Of a DNA stretch of 64,000 nucleotides, positions 17,789 through 26,102 are shown one piece after another (the first letter of the stretch is position 1; the number at the start of each line of letters is the position of its first letter). This stretch comes from Nostoc sp. B(2019). Lineage in GTDB: Bacteria; Cyanobacteriota; Cyanobacteriia; Cyanobacteriales; Nostocaceae. The DNA is taken from NCBI RefSeq assembly GCF_010091925.1, contig NZ_WVID01000018.1, forward strand, positions 62,001 to 126,000, in the 5' to 3' direction. The translations under genes were made by a program, and so were the position numbers. The notes beneath the pieces were generated by a model, which searched no databases, was not told the origin of the DNA, and worked only from the letters and a program-made list of their open reading frames with translations.

Positions 17789-17804
17789 AAGTGTATATGC
17801 ACTT
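17789..17804. promoter_or_regulatory. MarR-type operator before the regulator's own gene
   Basis: AAGTGTATATGCACTT is a 16-bp near-palindrome (AAGTGYATATRCACTT) immediately upstream of the MarR ATG at 17783. It shares the GTGTATAT-R-CAC core with 17295-17306, and this position would block transcription start or elongation. Confidence 0.72.
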
Positions 17805-17863
17805 AAATATTGTGTCAAGGAATTTGGCTGCCACATAACGGCAGCTAAAAATACTGTTGAGCG

Positions 17864-18949
17864 CTATTCGTCAATCTGCCAAGAATCTTTGGTTAGTTCT
17901 TCATCGAGGATTTTCTTAGCACGTACAATGATGATGATTTTCCCCAATAGAGGAATTTCTGGCTCAGTTTCAAACCACTGAAAATCTAATTCACCAGAGT
18001 TCTCAACAACAAAGTAGCTGGATTCATCCCATTGCCGTTGGGCGCGATCTATAACTACCAGCACTGGTTTTGGCTCGCTTTGTGTCTGGTTGGGCAAGCG
18101 ATCGCTATTTGCTAAAATCACTACTGGATCTTCTGCTCTCAATAGCACTTGCCAACCCGGTAATGGAACCCAAGCTTGCTCTCCAGAAAACTTGATCATC
18201 CGAAATGGTTCAATTTCTGTCACCAAAGGTACAGCTTGCAACTCTTGTGGTGTCAACGGTAACTCGCCCACCACAGGCACTATTCGCGGTAATTCTTCTT
18301 CAGATTCCAGGCGGTAAAAAGGCAAAATTGGTGCTGGACGCTTAGGAACAACACTAAAATCAGTCAATAGTTGTTCGATTTGTTGCCTTGCTGTTGGCGT
18401 ATGAGCAAAGCGCAAACCTTTAGCAATCAAGCGCGATCGCTGTTGTAAATCTGTATTTTGGCGTGCTAGTTTCCAAGCTTGGTAAGCAACGGCATCTCCC
18501 GGATGGGCAGAAAACCCTTGCGGCAAAGTGTTGAAATAGGAGAACTCTTTGATTGATTTTGCCACTTCCCGCGCTTCATCAGAGTCAATTTTGTGGATGA
18601 AGGCAAGTTCGGCGGCGGCGGCGCGTTCTTCTTGATTAAGCAAACGCAGTTCATACAAAATATCACTGCCGCGTGCAGTGTAGTGCGATCGCGTCGCTTC
18701 CGAGGCCCCGAACTTTTCTAAAGAATTGTAAACTTGGGAACCAACGACTACCTGATTTTGTTGAATCGGCTCAAATCCCGTGGCCTCAAAGATTTCTTGG
18801 GGATTGTAACCGTTTTTTTGCAAGTAGGCGATCGCTACTCCCCATTCCACCCAGTTACCTTGCTTTTGCCTTAGCTTTCGCAAAAATTCTTGTGCTACAT
18901 CATTAGCAGCATCACCAGGATTTTGAGTGTTGGGTGGTAGGTCAGTCAT
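17864..18949 (-). CDS. raf1: Rubisco accumulation factor 1
   Basis: Raf1 is a dimeric chaperone that holds RbcL dimers after GroEL folding and helps assemble the L8 core before RbcS binding. The 361-residue length is normal for cyanobacteria. The N-terminal alpha-domain includes QEFLRKLRQKQGNWVEWGVA and YNPQEIFEATGFEPIQQNQV. A flexible linker with IVPVVGELPLTPQELQ joins it to the C-terminal beta dimerisation domain (VLVVIDRAQRQWDESSYFVV). The rbc operon is not in the window. The gene stands alone on the minus strand with its promoter facing the empty region 18950-19407. Confidence 0.93.
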   Translation of the reverse strand: MTDLPPNTQNPGDAANDVAQEFLRKLRQKQGNWVEWGVAIAYLQKNGYNPQEIFEATGFEPIQQNQVVVGSQVYNSLEKFGASEATRSHYTARGSDILYELRLLNQEERAAAAELAFIHKIDSDEAREVAKSIKEFSYFNTLPQGFSAHPGDAVAYQAWKLARQNTDLQQRSRLIAKGLRFAHTPTARQQIEQLLTDFSVVPKRPAPILPFYRLESEEELPRIVPVVGELPLTPQELQAVPLVTEIEPFRMIKFSGEQAWVPLPGWQVLLRAEDPVVILANSDRLPNQTQSEPKPVLVVIDRAQRQWDESSYFVVENSGELDFQWFETEPEIPLLGKIIIIVRAKKILDEELTKDSWQIDE

Positions 18950-19407
18950 AATCAGAGTGCGAACTTTAACTTGAGAGGATAATTCATCACCTCATCAGCA
19001 AGTCTTATTCTAATCTTTAACTGTCTACACGAAACTACTATACAGTCAAATTAAATTGTAAGTTATAAATAATACCAATATTTAAATGGACATGAATAAA
19101 CGTAACAGCTAGTTATAATTGCCAATTGTCTGTTTTAATCAATACTGAATGCAGACATTTATTCATTGTCAAATTGCATAGTTATGTTTATTTACACCCA
19201 GTTATTTGGTTCTGTTGGTCATAGTTGCCTAAATTCCTTTTAGTAAACATAGTTTGAATAGGCAAATTTCATCTGTAGTATTCACCAAGAGAGGATTCAA
19301 CCAACCTTGACCTATATCCGCAAATACCCGCAAGGCTTATCGATTTTTCTCAATTACGCTTGGTATGGAATATAACAAAACCCTGAATATTTTAAAGGAA
19401 TCATTTT
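18950..19407. other. Divergent intergenic region between raf1 and a response-regulator gene
   Basis: These 458 AT-rich bases hold the promoters of both flanking genes. I see no ORF or tRNA. AAGGA at 19396-19400, eight bases before the ATG at 19408, is the ribosome binding site of the response regulator. No strong hairpin was found. Confidence 0.5.
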
Positions 19408-20364
19408 ATGGATAATCCCAATCTCGAACTTGATAAAGTCCAACATCAATTGATGACTCTGGAACGACCGAAAAAACTCAAAATCTTGGTAGTTGACGAT
19501 GAGCCAGATAATCTCGATCTGCTTTATCGCACTTTTCGGCGCGACTTTAATGTACTCAAAGCCGATAGTGGGATGAACGCTCTCCAAGTATTGGCATCAG
19601 AAGGGGAAGTAGCGGTAATTATCTCCGATCAGCGGATGCCAGAAATGAAAGGAACTGAGTTTCTTAGTAAGACTGTGCCTCAGTTTCCCGATACGGTAAG
19701 GATAATTCTCACGGGATTTACTGATATTGAAGACTTGGTAGAAGCAATTAATGCTGGGCAAGTCTACAAATATATCACCAAGCCTTGGGATCCAGGGGAA
19801 CTGAAGGCGGTGGTGCAAAGAGCAGCAGAAACCTACGACTTGCTCAAACAACGTACGGAAGAATTACGCCGTGCTCATGCTCAAATGGCGCTGCTAACTG
19901 TGTTGGTGCAAGTAACTCAAGCCGCTTCTAGTTTAGAGGAGACTCTCACACCAATTGCTAGAGCTGTTAATGAAACTTTTGCGGCGGATGGCTGCATTTT
20001 GCAACTCACAGAGGGCAATACTCTAGTTGCAACTCAAGGGAGTTACAGCGATACAGATACAGTAGAAAATTGGCTAGCACAAGACCCACTGACTAGCGAG
20101 GCGATCGCCACTGGGCAAATGCAAGTCTCCTTAAATGTACTTAAAGACACCAAATTAAATAGTATTCCGTACTACCAGAACACGGGTGTGCAAGCACATT
20201 TAGTCATCCCGATTAACTATCGAAATGAACTATTGGGAGTATTATCACTACAGTGGAAACAACCCTGCACTTTGCGAGAAGATGAATTAAAGCTAATTGA
20301 TTTATCAGCGCAACTAGTGGCGATCGCTCTTACTAGTAGTCGTTTCCATAAAACCAAAATTTAG
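19408..20364 (+). CDS. Response regulator with C-terminal GAF domain
   Basis: The 318-residue protein has a CheY-like receiver at about residues 22-145. KILVVDDEPDNLDL supplies the acidic pocket, Asp in VIISDQRMPEMKGTEF is the phospho-acceptor, T follows in RIILTGFTD, and K lies in YKYITKPWDP. A coiled coil (DLLKQRTEELRRAHAQMALL) leads into a GAF domain (about 165-310; LEETLTPIARAVNETFAADG, VIPINYRNELLGVLSLQW). There is no DNA-binding or kinase domain, so output must be through partners or through the GAF ligand. Cyanobacteria use many such receivers with hybrid kinases; no kinase gene is adjacent. Confidence 0.9.
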   Translation: MDNPNLELDKVQHQLMTLERPKKLKILVVDDEPDNLDLLYRTFRRDFNVLKADSGMNALQVLASEGEVAVIISDQRMPEMKGTEFLSKTVPQFPDTVRIILTGFTDIEDLVEAINAGQVYKYITKPWDPGELKAVVQRAAETYDLLKQRTEELRRAHAQMALLTVLVQVTQAASSLEETLTPIARAVNETFAADGCILQLTEGNTLVATQGSYSDTDTVENWLAQDPLTSEAIATGQMQVSLNVLKDTKLNSIPYYQNTGVQAHLVIPINYRNELLGVLSLQWKQPCTLREDELKLIDLSAQLVAIALTSSRFHKTKI

Positions 20365-20475
20365 GCAAGAGTCAAAAGTCCAGAGTCCAAAGTCAATAGC
20401 ATTTGACCCTTGACCCTTGACTCTTGTAAAGACGCGGTTAATCGCGTCTCTACTCTTGACCCTTGACTCTTGACC
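20365..20475. repeat. Heptamer repeats with an embedded GACGCG palindrome
   Basis: The gap before menG is filled with GAGTCAA and TTGACCC-type heptamers on either side of a hairpin. The hairpin arms are GTAAAGACGCG and CGCGTCTCTAC (20426-20453), a common Nostoc repeat. The repeats run up to the menG start codon at 20477. Confidence 0.75.
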
Positions 20476-20476
20476 A

Positions 20477-21169
20477 ATGACTAACGAAATTCGCGCCATC
20501 TTTAATCGTATTGCTCCAGTTTATGACCAGTTGAACGATTGGTTGAGTCTAGGACAACACCGAATATGGAAGGAAATGGCAGTTAAATGGAGCGCAGCTA
20601 AACCAGGAGATACTTGCCTTGATTTGTGTTGCGGTAGTGGGGATTTAGCCTTGCGCTTGGCGCGGCGTGTGGGATCAATGGGACATGTGTACGGAGTAGA
20701 CTTTTCCCCAAATCTATTGGAAACTGCTAAAGAACGCTCCCAAAGGCAGTATCCCCAACCTGCTATTACCTGGGTAGAAGCCGATGTCCTAAACTTACCC
20801 TTTGACGATAACCAATTTGACGCCGCGACAATGGGCTATGGTTTAAGAAATGTTACAGATATTTGCCGCAGTCTCAAAGAGTTATATCGTGTCTTGAAAC
20901 CAGGTGCTAAAGCTGCGATTTTAGACTTTCACCGACCGAGTAATCCTCAGCTACGCACTTTTCAGCAGTGGTATCTAGACGGTTTTGTCGTGCCAGTTGC
21001 TAATCATTTAGGTTTAAAAGAAGAATATGCTTACATCAGTCCCAGCTTAGACCGCTTTCCCGTTGGAAAAGAGCAAGTAGAGTTAGCTCGTCAAGTTGGT
21101 TTTGCAGTTGCCACACACTATCCCATTGTGAACGGTATGATGGGAGTGCTGGTAGTAAGCAAATTTTAG
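20477..21169 (+). CDS. menG: Demethylphylloquinone/demethylmenaquinone methyltransferase (UbiE/MenG family)
   Basis: This 230-residue SAM-dependent methyltransferase starts MTNEIRAIFNRIAPVYDQLN. It has motif I CLDLCCGSGDLALRLA (the SAM-binding glycine loop), VYGVDFSPNLLETAKER (acidic ribose contact) and the UbiE signature MGYGLRNVTDICRSLKELYR. In cyanobacteria this enzyme carries out the last methylation of phylloquinone, the A1 electron acceptor of photosystem I. The gene starts directly at the end of a repeat-filled gap, so its ribosome binding site (TGACCAATG context) is poor. No other men genes are nearby. Confidence 0.93.
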   Translation: MTNEIRAIFNRIAPVYDQLNDWLSLGQHRIWKEMAVKWSAAKPGDTCLDLCCGSGDLALRLARRVGSMGHVYGVDFSPNLLETAKERSQRQYPQPAITWVEADVLNLPFDDNQFDAATMGYGLRNVTDICRSLKELYRVLKPGAKAAILDFHRPSNPQLRTFQQWYLDGFVVPVANHLGLKEEYAYISPSLDRFPVGKEQVELARQVGFAVATHYPIVNGMMGVLVVSKF

Positions 21170-21285
21170 ATTTTAGATTCTAGATTTGAGATTGGGGTCT
21201 ACTGGTAAACAACCAAAGACTCTTGAATCCACAAATCAACATTTCATCTAAAATCTGAAGTCCCAAATCCGAAATCCAAAATCCT
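21170..21285. repeat. AAATCC/AGATTTT heptamer-like repeats between menG and the DUF445 gene
   Basis: The gap contains runs such as TTTAGATTTTAGATTCTAGA and CCAAATCCGAAATCCAAAATC-like units that partly pair with each other. A similar run at 56658-56688 forms the 5' end of the NlpC/P60 gene. Confidence 0.65.
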
Positions 21286-22518
21286 GTGGATTGGTCTCAT
21301 CTTTGGCTTTATGTGTCTCCCCCCATACTGGGTGGAGTTATCGGCTATTTCACAAACGATATAGCCATCAAAATGTTATTTCGTCCCTACAGAGCAATTT
21401 ATATTGGTGGACGAAGAGTACCGTTTACGCCTGGATTGATTCCCCGCAACCAGGAACGTCTGGCTCTAAACATTTCCAATACAATCATGGGGTCGCTGCT
21501 GACGCCAGAGGAATTACAAAATTTGGCGCGGCGTCTGTTACAAACAGAACGCGTACAAGGAGCAATTCTCTGGTTGTTGCGACTGGCAATTGAACAGATA
21601 AAAACGGATAAGAACGAAAAGAGTGCCAAAATTGTGGCAGGAATTTTGCGGGATTTGTTAGGAGAATCCTTGCCACGTTTGCTCAAGGTTTTGGCGCGAC
21701 GCGAAGACTTTTTGGAAGCGCAGATCAATCAAATTTTTGACCAGATATTGCTGGAATTTCAACTGAGTGAAGAACAATCCACGCGGCTTGCTGATTGGCT
21801 ATTGCAGGTAGTTTTGCCGCCGGATGTGCTGCGACAGGTAATAGTTGATTTTTTGACAGATCGCACGATTCAAATTATTGATGAGGGCTTCCGGGAAAAA
21901 ACCAGCGGTACGTATTGGGTTGTGGCAAATCTGTTTGGTTTACGCAATACTCTCACGAGGCTACGAACATTTTGCTTGGATGAGAAAGAAGCTACCAATG
22001 ATCGTTTGCAGGAGTTGATTCAAGAGTTGCAAATGCGCGATCGCCTCAAGAAGTTACTGCAAAATTTATCTTTACAAAACTTGCCAATTGGAACGGTACG
22101 CCAACTGCGAAAGACCACACGCGAAAGTGTCCGTCATTACCTACAAACTAGTGGTAGCGATTTTCTCCAAGGATTAACTGATTCTGTTGACTGGGAAAAT
22201 ATTGCTGTATTGTTGCTGAATCGTCTTAGTAGTTCACCTGTTGTGAGTGCTTCTTTAGAGGTCGTAAGTCAAGAGTTGGCTATCATTTTAGATAGGTATT
22301 TAGAAAAAGATTTAGAAGCGATTATGGCGCAGGCAATCCCGATTTTGTCGATAGATCAAGTGATTGTTGACCGTGTGAAATCAACGTCACCCGCTGATTT
22401 AGAAGCTGCAATTGAGGGAATTGTGAAAAATGAATTGCAGGCTATTGTAACTTTAGGCGGTGTTTTGGGCTTTGTTATAGGGTCGTTTCAAGCGGCGTTT
22501 CTGTTATTTAGTCAATAG
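21286..22518 (+). CDS. DUF445 family membrane protein
   Basis: The 410-residue protein starts at a GTG. It has an N-terminal membrane segment followed by the family's hallmark [20 protein letters not shown] and [21 protein letters not shown] long helical middle follows, then a C-terminal membrane helix ([19 protein letters not shown]). DUF445 proteins are found in the envelope of many bacteria (YheB-like), but the function is not established. The large amphipathic middle with [17 protein letters not shown] suggests a peripheral scaffold. It follows menG after a repeat-filled gap and is probably separately expressed. Confidence 0.85.
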   Translation: MDWSHLWLYVSPPILGGVIGYFTNDIAIKMLFRPYRAIYIGGRRVPFTPGLIPRNQERLALNISNTIMGSLLTPEELQNLARRLLQTERVQGAILWLLRLAIEQIKTDKNEKSAKIVAGILRDLLGESLPRLLKVLARREDFLEAQINQIFDQILLEFQLSEEQSTRLADWLLQVVLPPDVLRQVIVDFLTDRTIQIIDEGFREKTSGTYWVVANLFGLRNTLTRLRTFCLDEKEATNDRLQELIQELQMRDRLKKLLQNLSLQNLPIGTVRQLRKTTRESVRHYLQTSGSDFLQGLTDSVDWENIAVLLLNRLSSSPVVSASLEVVSQELAIILDRYLEKDLEAIMAQAIPILSIDQVIVDRVKSTSPADLEAAIEGIVKNELQAIVTLGGVLGFVIGSFQAAFLLFSQ

Positions 22519-22584
22519 TAATTTTTATGCCGATTATGGTTGCAAATTGCACATATACTTAAATGATTGAAATTGAGCGATCGC

Positions 22585-23160
22585 CTAACTTAAAATCTGT
22601 GCCAAATCCAGCACAAACCCAGGCAATACATCCTCTCCTAACAAGCAGGTAGGGGATTCTAGAACTTCAACATCCTGTCTTGGGCGGTAAATTTCTACCC
22701 TTTGGTTCTGAGGGTCAATTAGCCAGCCCAGACGCACACCATTATCAATGTACTCCTGCATTTTTTGTTGCACAGTCTTTAAGCTGTCTGAAGCAGAGCG
22801 TAATTCTACCGCAAAATCAGGAGCCATCGGTAGGAATCTGGTGGGGTCTGGATTTAGGGCTTCTAATCGCTCCCGGCTCACCCAGGATGCATCAGGCGAT
22901 CGATTTGCACCATTGGGGAGTTTGAAGCCCGTTGAAGAGTCAAAAGCTAGCCCTGTACCATCAGCATCAGCCCAATTGCCTAAACGCTGTGTCAGTCTAC
23001 TATTCCGATTTCCGCTTCCCCATCCAGTTGGTGGCATGATAATTAATTCTCCCTCTGCTGTGCGCTCAAGTCGCAAATCTCGATTATTCTGACAGAGTTG
23101 GAAGAACTGTTCATCTGTTAACTCAATGGCAGGACTTAAGTTGAGGATAAGTGCAGTCAT
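22585..23160 (-). CDS. Uma2-family PD-(D/E)XK nuclease-like protein
   Basis: This 191-residue Uma2 protein has the elements LTDEQFFQLCQNNRDLRLER, GELIIMPPTGWGSGNRNSRL, RSPDASWVSRERL (first acidic residue), APDFAVELRSASDSLKTVQQ (E-x-R in place of the usual E-V/I-x-S) and MQEYIDNGVRLGWLIDPQNQ. Compared with 10012-10629 it belongs to the GWGSGNRN-type subgroup that is often found with transposon-rich regions. It is convergent with the DUF445 gene. The family's role is not settled. Confidence 0.9.
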   Translation of the reverse strand: MTALILNLSPAIELTDEQFFQLCQNNRDLRLERTAEGELIIMPPTGWGSGNRNSRLTQRLGNWADADGTGLAFDSSTGFKLPNGANRSPDASWVSRERLEALNPDPTRFLPMAPDFAVELRSASDSLKTVQQKMQEYIDNGVRLGWLIDPQNQRVEIYRPRQDVEVLESPTCLLGEDVLPGFVLDLAQILS

Positions 23161-23197
23161 TGTTGCCTGGTGAATATCGCTAAATGTAGCCTAGCAC

Positions 23198-24151
23198 TTA
23201 CCAATCGCGGTAGAGTTTTTCGGCATAAAACATAATCTCTTCATTTGGTAGTCTAATTTTTGGTTTTTGCCGAGGATACAAGCTTTCAACTGCACTGGTA
23301 TCCTGCTCAATCACTGTAGCTGCTGCTTGTAAAACTGAGTTTTTAAACAGAAATTTCATTAAATGATTGATGTTTTTGGCATACATCAAAATAAATGTCT
23401 TGGTTCTTTTTTCTGTTTCAGGGTAGAGAATGTGAATTTGAGCAATATTACCAATAGGTGTTTTAGCAAAGAAGGCTGTAGTTGAAGGGAAAGCGTATTT
23501 GAGTGTGTTGCTAAGGGTTTTGGGGAAGATTCCTAAAATAGGATTTTTGACAATTTCTCCTATGGTATTGTCAGATCTAATAAGCTCTTGTTTTACTTTG
23601 GCGTAATATCCTTTTTCTTCAAAAGAACTGACATTGCAAGATGAAATTTTAAATAATTCCTTATGAGTACCATTTTGGTGATTATAGTCATAATTAACCA
23701 TCAAGTTACTCAAGAAGTCACCTTGAATACTTTTTTCTCCAGCTACTCCGATGAACTCGTATTCATCTACAATTTTCTGATGCAAATCTGGGATGGGTAA
23801 TCTTGGCTCAAACTCAGCATAAGTCCAGATGCAATCATTGTTAACAATTAGCTCTAATGGCTTAGCAATTGGCTGGGCATCTTTTTTATCACCTTGGTAT
23901 AATCTGCCTTGCCCGTCAAACTCTAGTGCATGAAAAGGGCAAGTAATTGTATCTTTCTCTTGACAAACCCAGCCGTTCGATAAAGGGGCTTGCATGTGTG
24001 GGCAGATGTTATCAAGGGCAAACACTTCGCCTTTTTGGTTTTGCCAAATGACATAATCTTGCCCATTTAAAGTGATTTTATTAGGTTTATTAACTCCTAG
24101 CATTGACTTATGAGCAATTAACCAAGGTGCGCCAGGTAAAATTGGTTCCAT
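23198..24151 (-). CDS. Rieske non-heme iron oxygenase, alpha-subunit-like
   Basis: This 317-residue protein has an N-terminal Rieske domain with Cys50 and His52 (ICPHMQAP) and Cys71 and His74 (TCPFHALEF) as the 2Fe-2S ligands. The C-terminal catalytic domain has the mononuclear iron motif around Asp155, His158 and His163 (NYDYNHQNGTH). A later acid in VIEQDTSAVESLYPRQ is the probable third ligand. It would hydroxylate or demethylate an aromatic or similar substrate using electrons from a separate reductase, which is not encoded nearby. It is divergent from a TetR gene with palindromes in between, so expression is probably induced by the substrate. The substrate is unknown. Confidence 0.88.
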   Translation of the reverse strand: MEPILPGAPWLIAHKSMLGVNKPNKITLNGQDYVIWQNQKGEVFALDNICPHMQAPLSNGWVCQEKDTITCPFHALEFDGQGRLYQGDKKDAQPIAKPLELIVNNDCIWTYAEFEPRLPIPDLHQKIVDEYEFIGVAGEKSIQGDFLSNLMVNYDYNHQNGTHKELFKISSCNVSSFEEKGYYAKVKQELIRSDNTIGEIVKNPILGIFPKTLSNTLKYAFPSTTAFFAKTPIGNIAQIHILYPETEKRTKTFILMYAKNINHLMKFLFKNSVLQAAATVIEQDTSAVESLYPRQKPKIRLPNEEIMFYAEKLYRDW

Positions 24152-24303
24152 TTTTCCTCCAAGCGATCTAAATTATTTGATTTATGAGATATCTCAAAGT
24201 TGAGGATAGGTTTCACATTTCACATAGATGAAATAAGCAAAGCTACCTAGCTCCGGCTCGGCTGACTTCGGACATTGCATTATTGATTTATGTAGAAAGC
24301 ATT

Positions 24304-24321
24304 TAACTAATTTTTTAGTTA
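24304..24321. promoter_or_regulatory. TetR-type operator, copy 1
   Basis: TAACTAATTTTTTAGTTA is a perfect 7-4-7 inverted repeat between the divergent Rieske oxygenase and TetR genes. A second copy with one change lies 57 bases to the right. It is nearer the oxygenase promoter. Confidence 0.7.
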
Positions 24322-24360
24322 GTTACTAATTTAATCAATCTCATCCTTTATGTCAACTAC

Positions 24361-24378
24361 TAACCAATTTTTTAGTTA
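24361..24378. promoter_or_regulatory. TetR-type operator, copy 2
   Basis: TAACCAATTTTTTAGTTA repeats the 24304-24321 palindrome with a single C for T change. It lies 30 bases before the GTG start of the regulator, as expected for autoregulation. Confidence 0.7.
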
Positions 24379-24407
24379 AGATGTTTTCGTTAGTATGATG
24401 GAAAAAC

Positions 24408-25076
24408 GTGGGTCGTTCAACGCAATCAAAACTCTCATCTAAAAAACCGCGTCAGGTACGCGATGCAGAAGCGACGAAAAAGCAGATTCTCGATGCAGCG
24501 GAAGCAGAGTTCGCCAGATATGGGCTTAGTGGGGCGCGGACAGAAGCGATCGCCAAAAGTGCAGGTGTAACCACAGCGATGATTTACTACTACTTCGAGA
24601 GCAAAGAAGGACTATATAAAGCTGTTTTGCAACGCCCTGCTGTGGAAATGCATGAAGGGTTTGGGCAGCTAAATCTGGATCAGTTACCGCCAGAGGAAGC
24701 CTTGAAGGTGCTAGTCAAAGAAGCGATCGCTTACGAAGCTGCTCACCCATACAGAGGGATGCTTTGGTTCCAAGAAGCAAACCAAAATCAGGGAAAGTAT
24801 TTCAAACAAGGTAACTGGCAAGAAAATTTCGGGTATCTCATCAGGATTTTAGAACGGGGGATGACAGAGGGTTGTTTCCGTCAGATCGATCCATTTCTTA
24901 CCACCCTGCATATTGTTGGGGTTTGTAATTTATACTTCAATGCTTACGAAAACATCAAGCATACTAGACCCGATTTACAACTGCTGAGTCCAGAAATGAT
25001 TGAGCAGCATACTCAAGAAGCAGTTAATTTTGTTTTGGCTGGCGTGCAAGCAATCAAAGTTAAAAGTGAGGAGTGA
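24408..25076 (+). CDS. TetR-family transcriptional regulator
   Basis: The 222-residue protein starts at GTG. The DNA-binding domain is clear: ATKKQILDAAEAEFARYGLS, ARTEAIAKSAGVTTAMIYYY, FESKEGLYKAVL (about residues 20-72). The C-terminal ligand-binding region includes a TetR_C-type segment (RGMLWFQEANQNQGKYFKQ). TetR proteins usually repress the divergent gene; here that is the Rieske oxygenase, and the two palindromes in the gap support this. The inducer is probably a substrate of that enzyme (inference). Confidence 0.92.
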   Translation: MGRSTQSKLSSKKPRQVRDAEATKKQILDAAEAEFARYGLSGARTEAIAKSAGVTTAMIYYYFESKEGLYKAVLQRPAVEMHEGFGQLNLDQLPPEEALKVLVKEAIAYEAAHPYRGMLWFQEANQNQGKYFKQGNWQENFGYLIRILERGMTEGCFRQIDPFLTTLHIVGVCNLYFNAYENIKHTRPDLQLLSPEMIEQHTQEAVNFVLAGVQAIKVKSEE

Positions 25077-25137
25077 GGATAACTATAATTTTTTGTGCAA
25101 TGTTCCTATCGGTATCTAGACAAAATGTTAGATCTTT

Positions 25138-25656
25138 TTAACTTTCTAGCATAGCGCGAATATCTTTTAGCATCAGAAATAAATGTAATGGATCTGTTGG
25201 GCTAGGTTCAAAATCAAATTGTTGATACCAGCCACGCGCTTTCTCATCTTTCGCGTGAACTAATAATGCACGAATACCAATCAGATCAGCTGCCTGGTTT
25301 ATGCGAATTAAGCAGTTTTTTAGTAAGCCTCTCCCTATACCTTTGTTTTGAAATTCTTTGCTTACCGCTAACCGAGCTAATAAAGCTACAGGGATAGGAT
25401 ATTTTGGTAAACCTTTAGATATACGAGGCGCTGCATTCTCATGAATAACAGACGCTACGGTGATAGTGTAATAACCAATTACATCACTTCCTAAGCAAGC
25501 GACATAGGTTGTTGAACTATCAGATTGCTGATTTTTTAAAGCATATTTGTTTAAATGATTGTTTAAATCGGAATTCCCACAATCAAAGTTTTTTAGATCG
25601 TGGGATTTTGATAATTTAGTGATATATAAATTGTTAGATGCCACAAGACTACTCAA
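25138..25656 (-). CDS. GNAT-fold acetyltransferase toxin (TacT/AtaT-like)
   Basis: The 172-residue protein begins at a TTG that overlaps the last eight bases of the antitoxin gene. The family opening FDCGNSDLNNHLNKYALKNQ is typical of GNAT toxins, and the acetyl-CoA loop is NKGIGRGLL. The catalytic tyrosine is expected in RGWYQQFDFEPSPTDPLHLF. Such toxins acetylate the amino group of aminoacyl-tRNAs and stop translation. Pairing with a DUF1778 protein immediately upstream makes the assignment strong. The tRNA target cannot be told from the sequence. Confidence 0.9.
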   Translation of the reverse strand: MSSLVASNNLYITKLSKSHDLKNFDCGNSDLNNHLNKYALKNQQSDSSTTYVACLGSDVIGYYTITVASVIHENAAPRISKGLPKYPIPVALLARLAVSKEFQNKGIGRGLLKNCLIRINQAADLIGIRALLVHAKDEKARGWYQQFDFEPSPTDPLHLFLMLKDIRAMLES

Positions 25657-25927
25657 ATACGCTAGGCTCAGTTAACAAACGACGTAAACGTGATTTTTCA
25701 ACACATGGAGCATCAAGAGCGTCTTGAAAAGCTTGCCATTGCTCATCGTTTAGCGCAAAAAGCTTTCGATTTGTTAAAGTGTCTTGTGCAGCTTGCAAGC
25801 CATGTTCAAGCAGAAATTCACTAACATTTTTATGACTTGCTGCTGCTGCTTGCTGTAAAAGCTTTTTAACGCTAGAGCTAGTACGGATATCAATTCGTTC
25901 AGTCCTAGATTCGGTTAGGTGACTCAT
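25649..25927 (-). CDS. DUF1778 (ribbon-helix-helix) antitoxin
   Basis: The 92-residue protein has the RHH DNA-binding segment at residues 8-52 (RTERIDIRTSSSVKKLLQQA, NVSEFLLEHGLQAAQDTL). It also has a C-terminal toxin-wrapping tail (FALNDEQWQAFQDALDAP, RLRRLL). It neutralises the GNAT toxin and represses the operon; the two genes overlap by eight bases, which ties their translation. A short palindrome lies 47 bases upstream. Confidence 0.92.
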   Translation of the reverse strand: MSHLTESRTERIDIRTSSSVKKLLQQAAAASHKNVSEFLLEHGLQAAQDTLTNRKLFALNDEQWQAFQDALDAPCVEKSRLRRLLTEPSVFE

Positions 25928-25973
25928 ACTTTTAATTAGGCTATTCTCTCTAAAACAAAGTTAACATACACAC

Positions 25974-25987
25974 ATTGTCCTGACAAT
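25974..25987. promoter_or_regulatory. Candidate operator of the DUF1778-GNAT operon
   Basis: ATTGTCCTGACAAT is a perfect 6-2-6 palindrome 47-60 bases upstream of the antitoxin start, in the divergent gap with the adenosine-deaminase-like gene. Its position and size suit a ribbon-helix-helix dimer pair. Confidence 0.5.
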
Positions 25988-26102
25988 AAGTAGGTCAACA
26001 GGTGTAATAAGCCGTATTTTTACACAATATTTTTTTAGACATAAATTTTTTTCCTTTGTGCTTTTGTTACAATTATTGATATTTTTCCCTAAAAATAACA
26101 CT

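Noticed and set aside
17784-17834. Longer N-terminus of the MarR regulator (start at 17834)
   Set aside because: The added segment covers the palindromic operator and has no similarity to MarR proteins.
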